Origin: Bin87 sp965116565 | GTDB taxonomy: Bacteria > Chloroflexota > Dehalococcoidia > Lucifugimonadales > UBA3495 | DNA: 64,000 nucleotides | Direction of reading: 5' to 3' | Assembly (NCBI GenBank): GCA_965116565.1 | Contig: OZ220699.1 | Coordinates: 2,852,001-2,916,000 of the forward strand | Part shown: positions 26,077-32,884 of the stretch, in pieces | Position numbering within the stretch: the stretch's first letter is position 1 | Layout of the letters: every line of letters starts with the position of its first letter | Made by a program: the position numbers and the translations under genes | Notes under the pieces: model-generated | The model's input: the letters and a program-made list of their open reading frames with translations, nothing else | The model's database searches: none | Told to the model about the DNA's origin: nothing

Positions 26077-26106
26077 TTGACATCCGACGAACAAATCGGA
26101 TAGCAT
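26077..26106 (+). promoter_or_regulatory. Candidate sigma-70-type promoter
   Basis: A perfect -35 TTGACA (26077-26082) and a fair -10 TAGCAT (26101-26106) are separated by 18 bp. It would drive a short transcript ending at the terminator near 26177. Confidence 0.4.
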
Positions 26107-26112
26107 CAACAC

Positions 26113-26177
26113 GTTACACCCCCTGTCCGCTTCGGCAACAGGGCGCGAGGCTGCCGGACGGCAGCCTCAGCTTTTTG
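26113..26177 (+). ncRNA. Candidate small RNA, about 65 nt
   Basis: The stretch between the promoter and the terminator contains no gene. Its RNA would fold into a first hairpin, CCCTGT-CCGCTTCGG-CA-ACAGGG (26121-26143), and then the terminator hairpin. Genes downstream are on the other strand, so the transcript would be free-standing. It could alternatively be only the terminator region of the upstream plus-strand genes. Confidence 0.35.
26147..26177 (+). terminator. Rho-independent terminator
   Basis: GAGGCTGCC (26147-26155) pairs perfectly with GGCAGCCTC (26160-26168) around GGAC, followed after two bases by CTTTTTG. This is a textbook intrinsic terminator on the plus strand. Confidence 0.85.
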
Positions 26178-26314
26178 TTATAGTCGCTACTTTGCCGTGT
26201 TGCTTGCGCAGGCACCAGAATTCTTGCGCTGGAGGCGCTCTGGGGCTGTCTCTGCCCCTTCAGGCAGAATTTCCCTTGTGGACTCCTGATTCCCTCTCGG
26301 CGGCTCCTGTGGCG

Positions 26315-26593
26315 TCAGAAGCGCGGCCTTCCCGTGGTAACGTTCTGGTCGACGTCGTTGGCCCAGGGTAGGTCCATGGTCATGGCGTCCTGGCAGTCTT
26401 CGTGGACGATGAAGGCACGCTGCTGGTCGTAGTCCTCGGGTAGCTGGGTCACGACGACCACGGCGGTTCCGCTGACGGGCGTGCCGCACGACAGGCAGGT
26501 GGTCCGGACGCGGTACTTGGCGGTTTCCATTTGGCTGGATCCGTTTGAGGGCGGCGTGTTGTCGTTGAGCGGGTTCGCGGTGTATTCTCCCAT
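26315..26593 (-). CDS. Hypothetical protein with CxxC motif, 92 aa
   Basis: This is a low-complexity Asn/Pro-rich start, then RVRTTCLSCGTPVSG and VVTQLPEDYDQQRAFIVHE, ending DQNVTTGRPRF. The C-LS-C pair with a later Cys and His could bind a metal. ATG 26593 is chosen; ATG 26530 and a TTG at 26677 are also possible. None has a convincing ribosome binding site. Divergent from the DUF429 gene at 26811. Confidence 0.45.
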   Translation of the reverse strand: MGEYTANPLNDNTPPSNGSSQMETAKYRVRTTCLSCGTPVSGTAVVVVTQLPEDYDQQRAFIVHEDCQDAMTMDLPWANDVDQNVTTGRPRF

Positions 26594-26810
26594 GGACGTG
26601 GGCGTTGCCCTACTCGTCGTCGTTGCGTGATACCATCCGTTGGGTGCTCCTCGTTTCAGGGTGGTTTTCGTTGTCAAACACCACTACCCCCGGAGCCGGG
26701 AGTACTTTCTCGTCACGTCAGCACGCCGACACGCTCATCTATTCGGTGGATTGGGACTATGACAGCGGGATTGCAGAGCCACAACCAAGAACAGAATCGA
26801 GGGAAAAGAA

Positions 26811-27647
26811 ATGTTCGACCGTTACATTGGAGTCGACTATTCCGGGGCACAAACGTCGGTGGCCCGCCTGAGCGGGTTGGCCGTTTGCCGTGTTGATGGC
26901 GGTGCCCCACCTCAAGTCGTTCATCCGCGGGATGATGGCCATGACATCAACACTCGCGACGGACTTGCCCGGTGGCTCGTGCGACGTCTACGGGAGACGA
27001 ATGTGCGGACCTTGGTAGGCATCGATCATGGCTTTTCGTTCCCAATGCGGTACTTCGAAAGGTACCCCCATCTGCTGCCGTTGGGGTGGGGTGACTTCCT
27101 TGACGATTTTCAACAGCACTGGCCGGCTGATGATCCCCGGCAGGAGATGGCACGCATAATCGGGCGAAACCGAATTCTCCCTGGCAGGGATGACCCAGAA
27201 CGCCGTTGGGGAAACGACAATTGGTTCCGTTTGACGGATCCGCGCGGGGCTGCGTCGGTGTTTGATTTCAACGCCATTCAAAGGAATGTGGCACAGTCGA
27301 CGCACGCTGGGTTACCTTGGCTGCGATACATCCGCCAGACGTTACTTGCCGACGGCGTCAATTTGCGGTTCTGGCCATTTGACCGTTGGGACGCTCCGGA
27401 AGACCAGTCGGCGGTTGTCGAGGTGTACCCGTCAATCTGGAATCGTCTCTACCGAGATGACACGGACAGGATGAGGTTGAACGGCCACCAACGTGATGCC
27501 TACAGCGTCGCTAGGTGGATGTCTGAGACCGACCGTAACGGTTTACTTGAGCAGTACTTCGATCCCAATTTAGATGATGAACAGCGGGACGAGGCTCGAA
27601 AGGAGGGTTGGATATTCGGGGTGATGGAACCTACCCTCCGTGGCTAG
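26811..27647 (+). CDS. DUF429-like RNase H-fold protein, paralogue 3
   Basis: This 278-residue protein starts at ATG 26811 after GAGGGAAAAGAA. Motifs in order: YIGVDYSGAQ (5-14), LVGIDHGFSFP (about 73), DFLDDFQQHW, NWFRLTDPRGAASVFDF, STHAGLPWLRYIRQ, FWPFDRWD, VVEVYPSIWN and QRDAYSVARWM, with the end DEARKEGWIFGVMEP. Order and wording match paralogue 2 closely, so the two arose by duplication or parallel acquisition. The acidic residues fit an RNase H-like core. An HNH gene follows in the same direction. Confidence 0.75.
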   Translation: MFDRYIGVDYSGAQTSVARLSGLAVCRVDGGAPPQVVHPRDDGHDINTRDGLARWLVRRLRETNVRTLVGIDHGFSFPMRYFERYPHLLPLGWGDFLDDFQQHWPADDPRQEMARIIGRNRILPGRDDPERRWGNDNWFRLTDPRGAASVFDFNAIQRNVAQSTHAGLPWLRYIRQTLLADGVNLRFWPFDRWDAPEDQSAVVEVYPSIWNRLYRDDTDRMRLNGHQRDAYSVARWMSETDRNGLLEQYFDPNLDDEQRDEARKEGWIFGVMEPTLRG

Positions 27648-27796
27648 GGGTAATGGCGAGACGGACGGTTGCCTGCATCTTGGGGGTACAAGCTCACTTC
27701 ATCTGAGCGAGCACTGGGTCCGACTGAGTGAGACGTGGCTTGCATTCCAACGGTTGAACCGCTCCTATGGACTGTGGGGACGTCGTGCCGTCAACA

Positions 27797-28459
27797 ATGA
27801 ACATGGTTAAGCGAAAAAGAACAAAAGTGGCCGGACTGAAGGTCATGTCCAGGGACAACGGATTATGTGGCATACATTTGGGTGGTTGTGGACAGCCCAT
27901 CACAGGCAAGTGCGAAGTTGACCACATCGTCCCCTTGGGACTCGCGAAGTTGGTTGCCGCCGCCCCCCGCGATTTCGACAGTTTGTGTAACTACCAGCCC
28001 ATGCACGAAAGTTGCAACAGGAAAAAGTCGGACGCAGTTCGCGGTAGGAGGCTGGAAGACTTGGAGAAAGCCGTCACGGTTGGTGCGAATACGCCGGACG
28101 ACTGGCCGAGGTTTCAGTGCAAGTGTCACTACCTTCAAATCTTTGGCGGGGATCTCTACGTTTGCACGCGGGAACCGGTGGGTGTTGGGGAGCATCGACT
28201 CTACACGGGCGTTGTGAAGGACTTCAGTCAGGAGAATAGGCAGGACGCGATTCTGGTTGTCGGGGGTTGGGCCGGGTCAGGTGGCGTCTCTCTGGTAGGG
28301 TTTAATCGTGACGGTAAGAATGACCGTGGTTACCTCTTTCCGAGTTTTTCGCCCAGGAGGGTTGTTGGCTTTAACATACTCCAACGTGGTCACGTTGGCC
28401 TGGGCGTTCCGAAGCAGGTCTACGTTGACGAGAAGGGGCACGTCACGCCTTTGCTGTAG
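27797..28459 (+). CDS. HNH endonuclease-like protein, 220 aa
   Basis: Residues about 30-85 form an HNH unit: CGIHLGGCGQPI, CEVDHIVPLGLAK (catalytic His after Asp), NYQPMHESCNRKKS (Asn and His, with the final Cys pairing for zinc). The C-terminal 120 residues are strand-rich and unknown. ATG 27797 and ATG 27767 are both possible starts. It lies 150 bp after a DUF429 gene and may be functionally linked. It probably nicks or cuts DNA. Confidence 0.7.
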   Translation: MNMVKRKRTKVAGLKVMSRDNGLCGIHLGGCGQPITGKCEVDHIVPLGLAKLVAAAPRDFDSLCNYQPMHESCNRKKSDAVRGRRLEDLEKAVTVGANTPDDWPRFQCKCHYLQIFGGDLYVCTREPVGVGEHRLYTGVVKDFSQENRQDAILVVGGWAGSGGVSLVGFNRDGKNDRGYLFPSFSPRRVVGFNILQRGHVGLGVPKQVYVDEKGHVTPLL

Positions 28460-28648
28460 GCATGGCTGTCTTTGCATGTAGAGGCCGTCGGGGAAGATGA
28501 GGCTGGGACAGCCTCCTGAGCCGGAGTCAAAACCCTTCCGGCTGAGGATCAGTTTCTTCGGCTTCATGTTGGTGCCCACGTTTCGTCCGGCGTCAGAGCA
28601 GCACCGACGTATGCTGGCATCCACCTCGGCTCCGGTTTCGCGGCGGGA

Positions 28649-29050
28649 TCACGCGAGCAACATGAATGTAGAAAGCGGCATGGCGACGATACGCGGGTCG
28701 TCGATGGGCGGCCCATCCTCCCGCGTAATGAGCAGTCCGAAAGGCGCACGTTTGGCCGGCTCTTCGACGAACGCCCTGATGCCCCGTGTGTCGCGCACGG
28801 GGTCGATGCTTCGGCGGTAGTTGACCCGCACGGGGATTTGCTGGTCGCCAACCTCGAGCACGAAGTCCAGGTCAGGTTTTTGGGGCGGCGTCGGCACGCG
28901 GTCGGCATCGAGGCCGCGGATGACGGACGCGGTGGTGCCGAGTACGCTCTGGGCCATTTGCCCTGCCAGCGTCGCGAGTTCTGGGCTCGCGTCAGCTTCT
29001 GGCTTGAGGCAGGTTAACAGGTTTATTTCCGCCCGCCTTTGTCTACCCAT
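28649..29050 (-). pseudogene. C-terminal remnant of a DUF4143-type AAA ATPase
   Basis: This 133-residue frame matches the end of AAA ATPases with a DUF4143 domain: DLDFVLEVGDQQIPVRVNY, IDPVRDTRGIRAFVEE, APFGLLIT and DPRIVAMPLSTF. The ATPase core (Walker A and B) is absent. The usual EVK core reads VRVNY here, so the nuclease-like site is lost. It overlaps the following chimeric gene by 28 bp and marks a rearrangement. ATG 29050 has no native promoter evidence. Confidence 0.65.
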
Positions 29051-30309
29051 GTTTTCCAGTAGCCGCTGTGCCTGATCACGCAGTCATGGCAGCGGGTCTG
29101 GCCTTCTGGTCTGGGTTTGCCGCAGTCGCGGCACAAACCGAGCGAATCACGTTCGGCTCTGAGAGCGGCCTTTTTTGCGCGTTGCTTGGCATGGTGGGCC
29201 TCGCTGCGGACCCTCTTCGGTGCCGGGCGTATCTCTTGCACGCGTGGCTGGGCGGACGGACCGTGGGTCAACTGCTCGCTGGTGTCGAGGTCCGGTTCTA
29301 CGGGCAGTTTCGCCTGAATCGCAAATTCGTCCGGGATCGGGAGTTGTGTGCAGTCGGTATGACTCGCGGGTTTACCGTTACGGGGTTGTTTCTCCGAACT
29401 GTGTTGGCGCCAAGCGCGGTGTTTCTCTGCGCATGCAGAGCATCTGACTTGGCCCGGTTTCGCTTTGTTGTGGCAGTCCCTACAGATGCCGGATCCCTTG
29501 CGTTTTTGCCGACGCGGACGTTCGGATTTTCGCTTCCGTGTGGGTATTTCGAATGGATGCTCAAAAACTTTTCTTTTGGGACGGCTAGTGGGGACCAGGC
29601 GGTGCACTGACTCGGCGAGACGGCGGGGGTGGACGTCGTTGTTGCCCGGCATGACTATCGCCGGGACGGACACGCTCTTCAGCGCCTTCTCGGTCATTCC
29701 CAGCGTCAGGTATGGGCCGTCGAACAGCGCGTATATGGTGTCGCGCATCACCTGCACGAAGTCCTCGGTGTTCATGGCCTCCAGGTTCTTGCGGTAATCG
29801 GCATCGGTCTGGGCCAGTTCGGGACTGAAGGGCGAGAACCGGTCGTCGGGGTCAAAGGCATCCACTACCGACGCGATGCTGTCGTTCTCCGCCATGTCCA
29901 TGCTCTTGAACAGCTTGGCCGCCAGGTAGGCGTCGCAGATCACGCCGCCGGCGATGTTGGACGGGAAGATGGCCCGCACCCGCTCGGGACGGCGCACTGC
30001 GCAGCCCAGGGAGATGGCCGCCCCGAACGAACCGCCACCGAGATACGCCTGCTCGATCCCCAGCGTGTCCATCAGGCCGAACACATCGTCGCAGACCATG
30101 TCCCACGTCTGCACCACCATGGGACTGCGGGACTGTCCGCCGAAACGGCGGTCGTAAACCACCACCCGGTGCTCCTGGGACAGCGCCTCGATGACCGGCT
30201 GGTAGCTGCTGGCAACCCCCTGGAGGCCGCCCGGCGAAAGGATGATGGGCGGCCCGCTCCCCGATTCTTCGCAATAAATCTCGGCGCCGTTCACTTTCGC
30301 TGTTGCCAT
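29023..30309 (-). CDS. Chimeric alpha/beta hydrolase with zinc-ribbon tail
   Basis: Residues 1 to about 245 are an alpha/beta hydrolase. The nucleophile elbow is GGSFGA, and MPGNNDVHP carries the acid residue. The domain then stops before the helix bearing the catalytic His. From about 29590 the frame continues as a basic region with two zinc ribbons of CX2C-X10-CX2C (CRDCHNKAKPGQVRCSAC and CRDCGKPRPEGQTRCHDC). Missing the His, the hydrolase part is probably inactive. The start 30309 follows GGAGG; GTG and ATG starts at 30315 and 30312 are alternatives. It follows RidA and hydantoinase genes, so the parent was probably a RutD-like or related hydrolase. Confidence 0.75.
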   Translation of the reverse strand: MATAKVNGAEIYCEESGSGPPIILSPGGLQGVASSYQPVIEALSQEHRVVVYDRRFGGQSRSPMVVQTWDMVCDDVFGLMDTLGIEQAYLGGGSFGAAISLGCAVRRPERVRAIFPSNIAGGVICDAYLAAKLFKSMDMAENDSIASVVDAFDPDDRFSPFSPELAQTDADYRKNLEAMNTEDFVQVMRDTIYALFDGPYLTLGMTEKALKSVSVPAIVMPGNNDVHPRRLAESVHRLVPTSRPKRKVFEHPFEIPTRKRKSERPRRQKRKGSGICRDCHNKAKPGQVRCSACAEKHRAWRQHSSEKQPRNGKPASHTDCTQLPIPDEFAIQAKLPVEPDLDTSEQLTHGPSAQPRVQEIRPAPKRVRSEAHHAKQRAKKAALRAERDSLGLCRDCGKPRPEGQTRCHDCVIRHSGYWKTWVDKGGRK

Positions 30310-30434
30310 CATCACACCTCCAGTTGGTAATACCCGCGCTCACACGGGCGCATTCTCACATTCTGCCCCTGGGCGTCGTAAAGTGCCCGAGCACCGGTTG
30401 ATCCCGGCTGCCCGCGCGCCGACCACGCTGGGGA

Positions 30435-30824
30435 TCAGCTGATTTCCGCTATGGCCTCGATTTCCAAATCCAGACCGTCCTCCGCCAATGCGGTGATCTC
30501 CACCAGAGTGTTGGCGGGGTATTGGCCCTGGAAACAATCGGCGAACTGCGCCTCCTGGTCCTCGCGTATGTCCCGCCAGGCCGGGATGCTGGTCACGTAC
30601 GTCGTGATTTTCACGATGTCCGACGCGGCGCCCCCTTCCTCTTCGACGATGCGGCGGATCCGGTCGAGGGTTACCCTCAGTTGGTCGGACATCGACTTGC
30701 CCTGCGCGTCGGTGCCCCGGGCGGTGCAGCCGGCGATGAACAGCAGGTTGCCGACGCGCACGCCGCGGCTGAACGTGGAGCCCGACGGCGCGATTGCCGG
30801 GTAGTTGTTCCTGATCTTTTCCAT
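30435..30824 (-). CDS. RidA/YjgF/YER057c family protein (enamine/imine deaminase)
   Basis: This is a 129-residue RidA-fold protein starting at ATG 30824 after AGGAG. Landmarks are a SRGVRVGNLLFIAGCTARG strand block, IVKITTYVT and LVEITALAEDGLDLEIEAIA. Members hydrolyse reactive enamine or imine intermediates; RutC of pyrimidine degradation is one. The gene lies between a hydantoinase and the hydrolase, consistent with a ring-opening/aminoacrylate clean-up route. Whether the catalytic Arg is conserved in place was not verified. Confidence 0.82.
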   Translation of the reverse strand: MEKIRNNYPAIAPSGSTFSRGVRVGNLLFIAGCTARGTDAQGKSMSDQLRVTLDRIRRIVEEEGGAASDIVKITTYVTSIPAWRDIREDQEAQFADCFQGQYPANTLVEITALAEDGLDLEIEAIAEIS

Positions 30825-30928
30825 GACTGGCTCCTGTGTTGCGGATGGAAGTGTGGTCGGAGATTTTGAGGGTGGAACCGGTAACGGGCGGCGGGTGCAC
30901 AAACTGACGCGACCCGGCTCAATTCTCC

Positions 30929-32371
30929 CTATACCGATGTTTGCGTGATCACCCGCGGCGCGACCTTGCGGGAGAGCCACCGACCATCGTCTGAGGTGCC
31001 CAGCAACTGCCCGTCCCGGACGATCACCTTGCCGCGGAGGATCGTCATGATGGGGTAACCCTCGCACTCGAACCCGTCCCATATGGAGTAGTCGGATTCG
31101 GCGTGAAGCTCATCAACGGTTATGGTTTTCTTGAAGTTTGGGTCAAAGATCACGATGTCGGCGTCGCTGCCCACGGCGATCGCGCCCTTCTGGGGGTACA
31201 TACCAAGGATCTTGGCGGCGTTGGTCGAGGTGATGGCGGCAAACCGCTGCAGGTCTATCCTGCCCGTCGCCGCCAGCTTGGTGTAGGTCACGGGCATGCG
31301 GGTTTCAATACCGTTGTGGCCTCCGCACAGGGTGCGAATGGTGTCGCCCGCCAGCTTGACGTTCTTGTACGTTGTCCATTCGTCGGTGGCCGTCGTGCAG
31401 ATGGGGCCATCCACCAAACCCTGCTGCAGCGCATCGCGGTCATCGGAGAACTTGATGGCAGGGTAGGTGTGAATCGCCAGCCCGTCGGGTTTGAGGTAGT
31501 CGTCGCAGGTGAATTCCAGGTAGTTGTGCAGCGCCTCGCCGTACACGGGCAACTGGGCGGCCCGGGCTTCGGCGATGGCGGCAACCCCCTCCTTGGCGGT
31601 GGTGTGGACGAAATAGATGCCGGTCTCGGTCTGCTGGGCCAGCCTGACGACCTTGCGGAATGAGATATCCTCGGAAATGTTGTTGTGGGCCAGGTGCAGG
31701 TTCGACGCATGGTCCCGTCCCTCGCGTTCCAGCTTCTCCTCCATGTAGGTGACAATGTCGTCTTCTTCGGCATGGACGGCCATGATGCCGCCGTGCTTGC
31801 CGACCTGCTGGAATATCTCCCACAGGTGCCCCATCGGCACGCGGGCATGGAAGGTCGTGAAAATCTTGAAGCTGGCCACGCCCGACTGGATCGCCTCGGC
31901 GATTTCTCCCATCGTGCTGGGCGGGATGGCGCCAGCGAGGATGTAGTGGAATGTGTGGTCAATGTAGGAATGGCCCCTGAAAATATCCCGCCGCCGCTCG
32001 ATCTGCTCCATGATGGGATCGGATGGCGGAACCGCGCCCGGGGTCAGCGGCAGCGCGCCCGCAAAATCCACGTAGGTGGTGACTCCGCCGAACGCGGCGG
32101 CGCGGCTGGCGGCTTCCGGGGGCTGGGTGAACACGCCATCATCGCCTCCTGCCCAGTAATCCGGAACGGGCACGTTGATGTGAGCGTGCGGTTCGATGCC
32201 GCCCGGCAGCACTATCATGCCGGCGGCATCGATAGTCTCGACCTGGGCAAGATCGTCCAGGACGCCCGGCGCGGCCACCGCCGCGATGCGCTCGCCCTCT
32301 ACACCAACATCCATCACTCCCACCCCGTCCGGCGTTACCACTGTCCCTCCCTTGATGATCAAGTCCAGCAT
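30929..32371 (-). CDS. Dihydropyrimidinase/D-hydantoinase-like amidohydrolase
   Basis: This 480-residue cyclic amidohydrolase starts at ATG 32371 after GGAGGGAATC. Motifs: GGIEPHAHINVPVPD (metal HxH), SGVASFKIFTTF (carbamylated Lys), GIYFVHTTA and GIMAVHAEE. In the last metal segment ATDEW replaces the usual TDHC or SDHA, an atypical site. Members open dihydropyrimidine, hydantoin or related rings to carbamoyl amino acids. It heads a minus-strand run with RidA and the chimeric hydrolase. Substrate is not predictable from sequence. Confidence 0.85.
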   Translation of the reverse strand: MLDLIIKGGTVVTPDGVGVMDVGVEGERIAAVAAPGVLDDLAQVETIDAAGMIVLPGGIEPHAHINVPVPDYWAGGDDGVFTQPPEAASRAAAFGGVTTYVDFAGALPLTPGAVPPSDPIMEQIERRRDIFRGHSYIDHTFHYILAGAIPPSTMGEIAEAIQSGVASFKIFTTFHARVPMGHLWEIFQQVGKHGGIMAVHAEEDDIVTYMEEKLEREGRDHASNLHLAHNNISEDISFRKVVRLAQQTETGIYFVHTTAKEGVAAIAEARAAQLPVYGEALHNYLEFTCDDYLKPDGLAIHTYPAIKFSDDRDALQQGLVDGPICTTATDEWTTYKNVKLAGDTIRTLCGGHNGIETRMPVTYTKLAATGRIDLQRFAAITSTNAAKILGMYPQKGAIAVGSDADIVIFDPNFKKTITVDELHAESDYSIWDGFECEGYPIMTILRGKVIVRDGQLLGTSDDGRWLSRKVAPRVITQTSV

Positions 32372-32444
32372 GATTCCCTCCAAACCTGACGCCTTCTCCG
32401 AAAATACCAGTCGTATCCAAAGCGGAATCGTCCTGGTTGAGCCG

Positions 32445-32450
32445 ATTATA
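32445..32450 (-). promoter_or_regulatory. Candidate -10 element upstream of hydantoinase
   Basis: The minus strand reads TATAAT (32450-32445), the perfect consensus, about 70 bp before the hydantoinase start. The corresponding -35 hexamer is poor, so activation by a regulator is likely. The neighbouring sensor/regulator gene could be relevant. Confidence 0.4.
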
Positions 32451-32465
32451 CCCCTGTCTTCGATC

Positions 32466-32597
32466 ATGGAACGGCAGCGTCCCCACGATTACTCAGCTCG
32501 AGCGGGGCAGATGCTGGCCCGAACGCAGGGACGTATCCAAACGAGCGTCGCCGAAATCAACGCAATTCGCCGCGGGCTAACAGCGGGGACGATCTGA
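32466..32597 (+). CDS. Possible small protein, 43 aa
   Basis: ATG 32466 opens a frame reading MERQRPHDYSARAG then GRIQTSVAEINAIRRGL to TGA 32597. It is amphipathic-helical in the second half. No ribosome binding site is clear and no family is known. It lies in the gap between the hydantoinase and the sensor gene. Confidence 0.3.
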   Translation: MERQRPHDYSARAGQMLARTQGRIQTSVAEINAIRRGLTAGTI

Positions 32598-32884
32598 AAC
32601 CGCAGTTGCGTTGTTACGGGTTGCATGAAGCGAGGTTTTGTATGATTGGAGCGCGGGTGTTAAAGTGCCAGCGTTCGGTCAGAAATGTGCCGAAATAACC
32701 CGTTTTCCCCCTGCCTGCACCTCTTGTTGACACGTATTTGTTACATATTCAAGGTACTTCGTTAATACATCTGTGCACCGGTAACGAAATATGGTAGTCT
32801 TGCTGACCGAACGCCCAACCGATGGCCCACAAGTTGTCCTTATACGAGGATGTCGCAACGGCGGAAACGGACATATAACGCGGT
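32598..32884. other. Upstream region of the sensor/regulator gene
   Basis: The stretch becomes A+T-richer toward the gene, as expected of a promoter region. A TTGACA occurs at 32727-32732 but no -10 sits at a proper distance. No gene seen. Confidence 0.4.

Noticed and set aside
32727..32768. TTGACA and TTAATAC as a promoter for the sensor gene
   Set aside because: The spacing between the two elements does not fit a sigma-70 promoter.
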